A stretch of DNA of 64,000 bases, taken from NCBI GenBank assembly GCA_937901255.1, contig CALCHN010000064.1, positions 21,761 through 85,760 on the forward strand, in the 5' to 3' direction. The notes beneath the pieces were generated by a model. The model was not told the DNA's origin and made no database searches. It saw only the letters and a program-made list of their open reading frames with translations. The position numbers and the translations under genes are program-made. The first letter of the stretch is position 1. Every line of letters begins with the position of its first letter. This document shows positions 34,506-41,843 of this stretch, piece after piece. The DNA comes from an uncultured Flavobacteriales bacterium (GTDB lineage Bacteria > Bacteroidota > Bacteroidia > Flavobacteriales_E > Vicingaceae).

Positions 34506-35382
34506 TTATTTCCCAACAAGCATTACAAACACTTTTTTCAATTTTATTTTCAATACTATCAGGAAGTTGATGAAAAAAATCGATGCCTGTCATTTGCTCA
34601 ACACTATCAATACTTACAATAAAATTGTTTAATGAAAAAGGTGATTTTTCATTAGGTAAAATAAAACCTATTGCTTTTGTAGAATTGCTTTTATACTCCA
34701 AAATAACTTTGTAATAATATTTCGGAATGCTCACCATGTTTTCTCCAATGGTGGGCAAACTATCTTCCAAAACAGGTCCAGTAACTACGTAAATGGTATC
34801 ATATGTTTTAGCCCAATCTCTAACTTGTTCTTCTAATTTTTTCCAAATACCTCTGTTAAAACTAGGGGTTTGCGGACTCATGTTACTATAGAAAAATGAG
34901 CAACTCATCGCTTCTGCCGACCAAGATAAATCTCCTGCCGGAGCTAAATGTCCTCTGTCAAATCCGGAACCTTTGTAATCCGTTGATGTAGCTGAACCAG
35001 TAAGTACTTTTGGGTCAGGTCTGAAATCATCAGTTCTATCCACTTTTTTTATGTTTTCTGCTTTGGTAAATTCATAAGCCACCCATTTAGCTTGTTCGTG
35101 CTTTTCACTATACACCAAACGAAAACCAGTATGCTCAATGATTACATCATCATCTACAAGATTAGGAAGTTCCAATAAATCTATTTTAATAAAACTACTT
35201 GATGTAGCAACAATAGTATCTTTTGTAGTTGTTAATGTATCATTTGCAGATAAAGCACTTGAAGTATTTTGATTTGGAACTTCTATTGTTGTATTATCTG
35301 TGTGATTATAAAAAGCAATCCCAACAAATATAAGTAAGATAACAACCAAAATGATGGACAAGATGATTATTGTCTTTTTCAA
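34501..35382 (-). CDS. DNA/RNA non-specific endonuclease (NUC1 family), membrane-anchored or exported
   Basis: A 293-residue protein with one N-terminal hydrophobic segment (IIILSIILVVILLIFVGIAFY), a Ser/Thr-rich linker, then a beta-beta-alpha-metal nuclease domain. The DRGH motif is in YKGSGFDRGHLAPAGDL (catalytic His), followed by NMSPQTPSFNRGIWKKLE with the metal-binding Asn. This matches the Serratia-type nuclease family; it probably degrades nucleic acid outside the inner membrane. The stop codon lies in a 7-bp periodic repeat. Confidence 0.93.
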   Translation of the reverse strand: MKKTIIILSIILVVILLIFVGIAFYNHTDNTTIEVPNQNTSSALSANDTLTTTKDTIVATSSSFIKIDLLELPNLVDDDVIIEHTGFRLVYSEKHEQAKWVAYEFTKAENIKKVDRTDDFRPDPKVLTGSATSTDYKGSGFDRGHLAPAGDLSWSAEAMSCSFFYSNMSPQTPSFNRGIWKKLEEQVRDWAKTYDTIYVVTGPVLEDSLPTIGENMVSIPKYYYKVILEYKSNSTKAIGFILPNEKSPFSLNNFIVSIDSVEQMTGIDFFHQLPDSIENKIEKSVCNACWEIN

Positions 35383-35417
35383 AAAAATATAGTTTGTTAG
35401 TATAAATAATTTATTTT

Positions 35418-35482
35418 ACTCACCCCAAGTTATCTTGCGATAACTTTTCCCCTCTCTTTAAAGAGAGGGGTTAGGGGAGAGT
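35418..35482 (-). repeat. Nuclease-associated palindromic repeat (NAPR), solo copy a
   Basis: A 65-bp copy of the element that flanks the DUF559 gene at 50.8-51.3 kb, in reverse orientation. On the minus strand it reads outer arm ACTCTCCCC, hairpin CCCCTCTCTTT/AAAGAGAGGGG, hairpin AAGTTATC-GCAA-GATAACTT, outer arm GGGGTGAGT. It lies in the tyrS/nuclease spacer. Confidence 0.85.
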
Positions 35483-35556
35483 TGCTTACAATTAGTGAAA
35501 TTATCCTCTAAATTTATATTAAGATAAAAGTTGTCCTATCCAAAAACCACCTTAAA

Positions 35557-36837
35557 TTATCCAACCTTTACCACAAAATAGTTTTTCTTACCTCTTTGTA
35601 AAAGCAAGTAGTTATTATTGATTAAAAATGAAGCATCAACCACAGTATTCTCATCAACTTTACTTTTGTTAACACTAATAGAATTTTCTTTTAACGCTCT
35701 TCTGGCCTCGCTATTAGAAGCTAAAAAATTGGTTTTATCTGCTAATAAATCAATAATAGGAATACCAGTATTAAAGTTGCTTAGCGAAATTTCTGCTTGA
35801 GGAACGCCTTCAAAAACTGCGTTGAATAAATTTTCTGGCAATTTTTTTAATCCTTCTACAGCTTCTTCGCCTGTTTTAAAAAGAATTTCAGAAGCATTTA
35901 CAGCTGCATCATAATCTTCTTGCGAGTGGACTCTAACGGTGATATCTTCTGCTAATGCTTTTTGCAAAACACGTAAGTGAGGAGCTTCCTCATGTTGTTT
36001 GATAAGACTTTCTATTTCCTCTTTTGGTTTTAGCGTAAAAATTTTAATGTAATTTTTAGCATCATCATCAGAAGCATTTATCCAATATTGGTAAAAAGCA
36101 TAAGGCGAAGTTTTTTCAGGGTCCAACCAAACACTTCCTCCGGCAGTTTTTCCAAATTTAGTTCCGTCAGCTTTTTTAATTAAAGGGGTAGTTACTGCAA
36201 AAGCTTCGTTGCCCGACATTCGTCTAATCAATTCTGTTCCGGTTACAATATTCCCCCATTGGTCGGAACCGCCTAATTGTACTTTGCAATTTTTATTCGT
36301 GTTTAACCAGTAAAAATCAAATCCCTGCACCAGTTGGTAAGAAAATTCTGTAAACGACATTCCCGATTCTAACCTGGTTTTAACAGAGTCTTTACTCATC
36401 ATGTAATTAATAGTAATGTGTTTTCCTACATCTCTGATAAAATCTAAAAAGTTCATATTTTTAAACCAATCGTAGTTGTTTACCATTTCTGCCGAATTAG
36501 CTCCACAATCGAAATCTAAAAATTTTGATAATTGTACTTTTATAGCTTCTAAATTTTGTTGTACTTCACCAGGAGTCAATAAATTTCTTTCTTGCGATTT
36601 TCCTGACGGATCGCCTACCATTCCTGTAGCTCCACCAATTAAAGCAAAAGGTTTATGTCCTGATTTTTGTAAATGAACTAAAGTCATAATTTGAACTAAA
36701 TGCCCAATATGCAACGAATCAGCTGTTGGATCAAACCCAATATAAGCTGAGGTTACTTCTTTCTTAAATTGTTCTTCAGTTCCCGGCATCATGTCATGAA
36801 CCATTCCTCGCCACTTTAGTTCTTCAATAAAATTCAT
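35557..36837 (-). CDS. tyrS: Tyrosine--tRNA ligase
   Basis: A 426-residue class I aminoacyl-tRNA synthetase. The HIGH motif appears as SLHIGHLVQI near residue 39, the KMSKS-like loop as GTKFGKTAGG near residue 230, and tyrosine-recognition residues lie around NYMMSKDSV and QLVQGFDFYWL. The C-terminal S4 RNA-binding domain is present (ASNSEARRALKENSISVNK to the end). Length is normal. A TAAATTTG -7 element lies at 36866-36873 on the minus strand. Confidence 0.97.
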   Translation of the reverse strand: MNFIEELKWRGMVHDMMPGTEEQFKKEVTSAYIGFDPTADSLHIGHLVQIMTLVHLQKSGHKPFALIGGATGMVGDPSGKSQERNLLTPGEVQQNLEAIKVQLSKFLDFDCGANSAEMVNNYDWFKNMNFLDFIRDVGKHITINYMMSKDSVKTRLESGMSFTEFSYQLVQGFDFYWLNTNKNCKVQLGGSDQWGNIVTGTELIRRMSGNEAFAVTTPLIKKADGTKFGKTAGGSVWLDPEKTSPYAFYQYWINASDDDAKNYIKIFTLKPKEEIESLIKQHEEAPHLRVLQKALAEDITVRVHSQEDYDAAVNASEILFKTGEEAVEGLKKLPENLFNAVFEGVPQAEISLSNFNTGIPIIDLLADKTNFLASNSEARRALKENSISVNKSKVDENTVVDASFLINNNYLLLQRGKKNYFVVKVG

Positions 36838-36979
36838 AAGTAAAAATGTTTTTTTTTTAAGGAGGCAAATTTAGTAATAAAAGCGAAAGCTTAAGAATAA
36901 AAAAAACTTGATTTGTCGATAAAACGAACTCATTAACCTCATTTAACGTTTTTCGGACAAAAGTCTAAAAAACGGATTG

Positions 36980-36987
36980 TATCTTTG
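36980..36987 (+). promoter_or_regulatory. rimO -7 promoter element
   Basis: TATCTTTG fits TAnnTTTG. It lies 22 bp ahead of the TTG start chosen for rimO and shows that the earlier TTG at 36977 cannot be the translation start. Confidence 0.6.
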
Positions 36988-37009
36988 CAAAAAATTAATT
37001 GAAATCTCT

Positions 37010-38320
37010 TTGAAAACGAAAACCTTAAAAAAGAACAAAGTAAATGTAATTACATTGGGTTGTTCTAAAAACTTATTCGACTCGGAAGTAGCAATGACAC
37101 AGCTTAAAGCCAATGGTTTTGAGGTGGAACACGAAGCTGAACAAGACGATTCCGAAATTGTAATCATAAATACTTGTGGCTTTATTGATAACGCCAAACA
37201 AGAATCGATAGATACTATTTTACGATATGCCGAAGCCAAAAAAGATGGTTTGGTAGATAAACTATATGTTACTGGATGTCTTTCCGAACGTTATAAAGAT
37301 TCTTTGGAGAAAGAAATTACCGAAGTAGATGCCTATTTTGGTACGAAAGAATTGCCAAGATTATTAAAAACCCTAAAAGCCGATTACAAACACGAGTTAA
37401 TTGGTGAAAGAATTATTACTACTCCCAACCATTACGCCTATTTAAAAATTTCTGAAGGTTGCGACAGAGCTTGTTCTTTTTGTGCTATTCCGCTAATGAG
37501 AGGTAAGCACGAATCGGTACCCATAGAACAATTGGTGGAACAAGCTAAAAGTTTAGCCAAACAAGGCGTTAAAGAGTTGATTTTAATTGCTCAGGAACTT
37601 ACTTTTTATGGCTTAGATATTTATAAAGAAAGAAGATTATCAGACTTGTTGAATGCATTATCAGAAGTAGAAGGAATTGAATGGATAAGATTACACTATG
37701 CTTACCCAACAGGCTTTCCCATGGATATTATTGAAACCATGAAAAGCAATCCGAAAGTATGTAATTACTTAGATATTCCACTACAACATGCTTCAAACAA
37801 CATGTTAAAAGCTATGAGGAGAGGAGCTACCAGAGAAAAAACTACGCAGTTAATAAAAGATATCAGAGCTATTATTCCTGAAATTACCATTAGAACTACC
37901 TTCATTGTTGGTTTTCCGGGTGAGACACAAGAAGATATTGAGGAAATGAAAGATTGGATACAAGAAATGCAGTTCGACAGATTGGGCGTTTTCACTTATT
38001 CTCATGAAGAAGATACCCATGCTTATCAGTATGAAGATACACTTACGGACGAAGAAAAAGAGGCTCGTGCTGAAGAAGTGATGGCGGTGCAACAACAAAT
38101 TTCACTTAACTTAAACGAAAAGAAAGTGGGAAAGACTTTTAAAGTACTTTTTGATAGAATGGAAGGCGGTTATTTTGTTGGCAGAACAGAGTTTGATTCT
38201 CCCGAAGTAGATAATGAAGTGTTGGTAGATGCCGCTGAGCATTATGTGAGAATAGGAGATTTTGCCAATGTTAAAATTACTTCTGCCGGAGATTTTGATT
38301 TGTATGGAGAGGTGGTTTAA
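37010..38320 (+). CDS. rimO: Ribosomal protein S12 methylthiotransferase RimO
   Basis: A 436-residue radical-SAM enzyme that adds a methylthio group to an aspartate of ribosomal protein S12. The start is a TTG giving MKTKTLKKNKVNVITLGCSK, which matches the usual Bacteroidota RimO N-terminus and falls just after the promoter; no in-frame ATG lies near it. The N-terminal UPF0004 domain has its cysteines (LGCSKN, NTCGF, VTGCLSE), the radical-SAM cluster is CDRACSFCAIPLMRG, and a TRAM domain closes the protein (KTFKVLFDRMEGGYFVGRTE). Confidence 0.93.
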   Translation: MKTKTLKKNKVNVITLGCSKNLFDSEVAMTQLKANGFEVEHEAEQDDSEIVIINTCGFIDNAKQESIDTILRYAEAKKDGLVDKLYVTGCLSERYKDSLEKEITEVDAYFGTKELPRLLKTLKADYKHELIGERIITTPNHYAYLKISEGCDRACSFCAIPLMRGKHESVPIEQLVEQAKSLAKQGVKELILIAQELTFYGLDIYKERRLSDLLNALSEVEGIEWIRLHYAYPTGFPMDIIETMKSNPKVCNYLDIPLQHASNNMLKAMRRGATREKTTQLIKDIRAIIPEITIRTTFIVGFPGETQEDIEEMKDWIQEMQFDRLGVFTYSHEEDTHAYQYEDTLTDEEKEARAEEVMAVQQQISLNLNEKKVGKTFKVLFDRMEGGYFVGRTEFDSPEVDNEVLVDAAEHYVRIGDFANVKITSAGDFDLYGEVV

Positions 38321-38399
38321 TTAATGTGAGAATGTTTTTATGTGTGAATGTGAGAATTAGTAATTAGTACATCGAAGTCAGAAGAATAACTTAATAAAA

Positions 38400-38447
38400 G
38401 CTCCGAAGGAGCGTAATTTTGTAGCGTATGGGTGAAGCCCTTCGCTT
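38400..38447. repeat. GCTCC/GGAGC hairpin repeat, copy 1
   Basis: GCTCC-GAA-GGAGC is followed by a second hairpin (AGCG..GGG..GCCC..CGCT). Related copies are at 47793, 50640 and 51334. It is a dispersed family common enough here to be seen four times. Confidence 0.6.
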
Positions 38448-38462
38448 AAAGATGTATTAAAG

Positions 38463-38594
38463 GTGAAACTAAAAGAGAAATTAGCAGAACGTTTAGGTTG
38501 TTTAACCATATCAATATTTCTAATATTATTTCTTGGGGTGATTTTTGGGTTTTTATATATGGCAATTGTATTATTAAAGTGGATAAATCAATAA
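38463..38594 (+). CDS. Possible 43-residue single-span membrane protein
   Basis: A GTG-started frame encodes MKLKEKLAERLGCL followed by a long hydrophobic helix (TISIFLILFLGVIFGFLYMA) and a short WINQ tail. A charged N-terminus plus a single hydrophobic span is what small inner-membrane proteins look like. There is no homology evidence and no clear ribosome-binding site, so this is tentative. Confidence 0.35.
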   Translation: MKLKEKLAERLGCLTISIFLILFLGVIFGFLYMAIVLLKWINQ

Positions 38595-38659
38595 AATGAA
38601 ATTTAATCTTTTAAGCGTATTTGCGTCTTTGCGAGAAACAACTAAAAACTGTTAACTAA

Positions 38660-40255
38660 ATGAACAAACAAACAATACCCTATTCAAAAATAACATTTTT
38701 TTCTTCGTTAATCAATGATTATTTGACTAATGATGAAAAATTACACCCTTTTATCAATCATAATTGTTCACTTCAAGCTTTTGCTGATGCCATTGCTGAA
38801 CGCAAACAAACTTCTGTTAACAGAGAGTTGCTTGCCAAACAACTTCAACATCAATACAAAGATTTACCAATAAGCGATGCTGTTAAAGCAAACATAGAAC
38901 GATTAAAAAATTCCAACTGTTTTACCATTACTACCGGACATCAACTGAATTTATTTACAGGTCCTTTATATTTTCTTTATAAAATTATTTCGGCAATAAA
39001 TTTAGCTAAAACGCTTAATGCTACTTATCCCGAAAACGATTTTGTTCCTGTCTATTGGATGGCAACAGAAGATCATGATTTTGAGGAAATCAATCATTTT
39101 AACTTGTTTAATGAAAGGTTATCCATACAAAAAGAAGCAGGAGAAGATGGAGCGGTTGGAAGATTAAGCTTAACGAATGCTCCACAAGTAGCTCAACAAT
39201 TAGAGGAGCTGCTTGGCGATAGAAACGGTGGAGATAAAATTGTGGCATTATTCAAACAAGTCTATACCATTGAGAATAATTTTACACAAGCAACAAAAGC
39301 CTTGGTCAACCATTTGTTTGGCGAATATGGTTTGGTAATTATTGATGGCGATGATGCTGAACTAAAAAGAAGTATGATTCCTTATTTCGAGCAAGAATTA
39401 GTAGAACAAAAGAATCACCAACTCATAGAACAAACTACGCAGCAATTAACTGATTTAGGGTATAAAAGTCAGGTGACACCACGAGAAATTAATCTGTTTT
39501 ACTTAGATAAAAACCTACGAGAACGCATTGTTGTTGAGGATGAACAATACAAGGTATTGAATACCAATTTAAGTTTTACTAAAGAACAAATCCTTTCGGA
39601 ATTAAATAATCATCCCGAAAAATTTAGTCCGAATGTAGTACTACGACCACTTTACCAAGAAGTGATTTTGCCTAATTTGGCTTATATTGGAGGAGGAGGA
39701 GAACTGGCATATTGGTTTCAGCTAAAAGATATGTTTAATGCGAATAAGGTATTTTTTCCTACGTTAATTTTAAGAAACTCAGTGTTGATTATTGATGCAG
39801 GAAGCACTAAAAAAATGCAAAAATTAGGTTTAGAAGTCTCACAATTGTTTGAAGATACGGAAGAACTCATTAAAGAATATGTTACCCAACATGCCGATAT
39901 TAATTTAACACTTTCGCAACAAAAAGAGCAACTTGCTAAATTGTACGAAACTATTGAAAACAAAGCTATTCAGCTGGATAAAACATTGCAAGCAGTTGTA
40001 AATGCAGAATTACAGAAAGCTACCAATGGTATTAATAATATTGAAGCTCGTCTGCTAAAAGCGGAAAAACAACGTGAGGAAGTGGCTGTAAACCAAATCA
40101 GGAGCATAAAAGATAAACTTTTTCCAAATGGTGGTTTACAAGAGCGACATGACAATATGAGCTCCTTGTTACTTTTTTATGGAATGGATATTATCCCAAT
40201 ATTAATGCAGCACCTTCATCCATTAGATAAAGAGTTGGTGGTGTTAGCCTCCTAA
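38660..40255 (+). CDS. bshC: Bacillithiol biosynthesis cysteine-adding enzyme
   Basis: A 531-residue BshC, which joins cysteine to glucosaminyl-malate in the last step of bacillithiol synthesis. Family stretches include CFTITTGHQLNLFTGPLYFLY near residue 95, FVPVYWMATEDHDFEEINH near residue 128, SPNVVLRPLYQEVILPNLAY near 325, and a coiled coil (around 400-490) before the C-terminus. Length is typical. Bacillithiol is the expected low-molecular-weight thiol of many Bacteroidota. bshA and bshB are not in the window. Confidence 0.94.
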   Translation: MNKQTIPYSKITFFSSLINDYLTNDEKLHPFINHNCSLQAFADAIAERKQTSVNRELLAKQLQHQYKDLPISDAVKANIERLKNSNCFTITTGHQLNLFTGPLYFLYKIISAINLAKTLNATYPENDFVPVYWMATEDHDFEEINHFNLFNERLSIQKEAGEDGAVGRLSLTNAPQVAQQLEELLGDRNGGDKIVALFKQVYTIENNFTQATKALVNHLFGEYGLVIIDGDDAELKRSMIPYFEQELVEQKNHQLIEQTTQQLTDLGYKSQVTPREINLFYLDKNLRERIVVEDEQYKVLNTNLSFTKEQILSELNNHPEKFSPNVVLRPLYQEVILPNLAYIGGGGELAYWFQLKDMFNANKVFFPTLILRNSVLIIDAGSTKKMQKLGLEVSQLFEDTEELIKEYVTQHADINLTLSQQKEQLAKLYETIENKAIQLDKTLQAVVNAELQKATNGINNIEARLLKAEKQREEVAVNQIRSIKDKLFPNGGLQERHDNMSSLLLFYGMDIIPILMQHLHPLDKELVVLAS

Positions 40256-40724
40256 AAGCCCCTCCCAGCCTCCCCGAAGGGGAGGGGGGGCATCGCACAA
40301 GCCAGTTAGAACTGTCATTCTGAACGTGCTATTTTACAAGCTGAGAAATGAAGCTTAGTAAAATGAAGTGAAGAATCTATGGTAGTAAGATTACAAATAT
40401 AGAGAGTTAATAAGCTAGAATTTAAAATGGAATGTATAAGCTAATAAATAAGAAGATATTTCGACAGCATTTTTCTATTCCTCATGCTTCGGAATGAAAA
40501 ATATTGCTCAATATGACAGGTACACCCATCCTCGAACACATTTGTAATGAGTTTTCCAATTCATATAGGAATTGAAGCATTTTAAATTTTATGTAATTGA
40601 AGATATTAAATAGTCTTTTAAATAAAAAAATCAAGAATATATTTATATTTTTGATTTTGAATAACTAAAACAAATTAATGTAAATAGTAAAAAATTGATA
40701 TTAGTATTATTTTAATATTAAAAT
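40256..40724. other. 469-bp intergenic region filled with dispersed repeats
   Basis: From left to right: GC-rich palindromic repeat copy 4 (about 40256-40305, with a CATCGCACAAGCC tail), then a 66-bp TGTCATTC element (40313-40378) whose TTTTAC...GTAAAA arms pair, then a copy of the TCGAACACATTTGTAATG repeat (about 40531-40550), and finally AT-rich sequence with no motif. I see no open reading frame worth calling. Confidence 0.6.
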
Positions 40725-41117
40725 ATGAGAATTATGAAACAAATAAAATTAATAAAAATAGGTTCGATTTTGACAATTATTCTATTTATGACAATCACTT
40801 TAATAATAGGTTGTACTAATAGTGAAAGAAATAAAACTAACCCAACAGCAATTGAAATGATGGTAGATGTTTTTGAGGGAAATCATTCATTGCCGACTGT
40901 TAAACAAAAAATGGATGCAGTTATGAAAGCATACAAAATTGATGTAACAGAGAGAAATTATGAGAAATGTGGTAGTGCATTAGTTAGCTTAAGAAAATCA
41001 ACTGGAGTAACTGAAATGGAAATTATCGATCACATGCTAGATGCTGATACAGGTAAGGAAGGTATTTCTTTTCCAGATCAAGCAGGAATATCTGCAACAC
41101 TATTACAAAAAAAGTAA
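40725..41117 (+). CDS. Small lipoprotein, unknown function
   Basis: A 130-residue protein with a lipoprotein signal (IGSILTIILFMTITLIIGC; Cys30 lipidated). The mature region is helical (NPTAIEMMVDVFEGNHSLP, MDAVMKAYKIDVTERNYEKC) and ends in a basic tail. A second ATG three codons downstream is an alternative start. I do not recognise the family. It is a monocistronic unit, closed by a terminator. Confidence 0.7.
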   Translation: MRIMKQIKLIKIGSILTIILFMTITLIIGCTNSERNKTNPTAIEMMVDVFEGNHSLPTVKQKMDAVMKAYKIDVTERNYEKCGSALVSLRKSTGVTEMEIIDHMLDADTGKEGISFPDQAGISATLLQKK

Positions 41118-41143
41118 TTAAAAAATTTTCTAAACTCCTCTTT

Positions 41144-41169
41144 AAGTGTAGCATTTGCTACGCTTTTTT
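41144..41169 (+). terminator. Intrinsic terminator
   Basis: AGTGTAGC-ATTT-GCTACGCT is an 8-bp stem with one G-U pair and a 4-nt loop, followed by TTTTTT. It ends the 130-residue lipoprotein transcript. Confidence 0.8.
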
Positions 41170-41224
41170 ATTTAACCCCACACTAACCTTTGTGTCCTTT
41201 GCGTAAACCTAGCTGTCTTTGCGG

Positions 41225-41836
41225 TTAAAAATACTCAAACGTACAAAACACAAAATTTTGTGAGGTATCAAAAGGAGTAGGGTGGTCGATATAAAAACTT
41301 TCTACTAATTTAAAATGTTGGTTAAAAGTAGTGGTAAGACTTTCTTTAGAGTATTGCTGAATTTCAATACCGCTACATTTTTTAGGACCATTTTCAGAAA
41401 AAGTAGCAATGGTCATCTTACCATTTTTGTTTACCGCATTGTTTACTAAATTAAGGTAGCTTTCTATATCTTTTTTATCGGTTAAAAAATGAAAAACAGC
41501 TCTGTCGTGCCAATAATCGTACTTTTCTGCGGGGTTAAAAAGTGTAACATCTTCAACTATCCATTTTACCTTATTGGCTTTTTCGCCTAATCTTTCTTTT
41601 GCTCTGTTTATCGCTGCTTCAGAAATATCTAACACCGTAATATTGATGTAACCCAACGTTAATAAATTATCTACTAAAAAGCTATCGCCACCACCAACAT
41701 CAATAAAAGCAGCATTTTTATCTTTAACGTGTTTGGTAATTTGTTCTAAGGAGGTTTCGGGAGTTGGTTGATACCAGCTTACTTCATCTAATTGCTTAGA
41801 AGTATAAATCTTTTGCCAATGTTCTTTTCTGTTCAT
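41225..41836 (-). CDS. Class I SAM-dependent methyltransferase
   Basis: A 203-residue methyltransferase. It starts MNRKEHWQKIYTSKQLDEVS; motif I is AFIDVGGGDSFLVDNLL, motif II is ITVLDISEAAINRA, and the post-core region has YDYWHDRAVFHFLTDK. The WHDRAVFHF stretch is shared with a family of small-molecule methyltransferases (thiopurine/tellurite-type relatives). The substrate is not evident. It lies 8 bp after the subtilase gene start region and may be co-transcribed downstream of another promoter. Confidence 0.85.
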   Translation of the reverse strand: MNRKEHWQKIYTSKQLDEVSWYQPTPETSLEQITKHVKDKNAAFIDVGGGDSFLVDNLLTLGYINITVLDISEAAINRAKERLGEKANKVKWIVEDVTLFNPAEKYDYWHDRAVFHFLTDKKDIESYLNLVNNAVNKNGKMTIATFSENGPKKCSGIEIQQYSKESLTTTFNQHFKLVESFYIDHPTPFDTSQNFVFCTFEYF

Positions 41837-41843
41837 CTATAGT

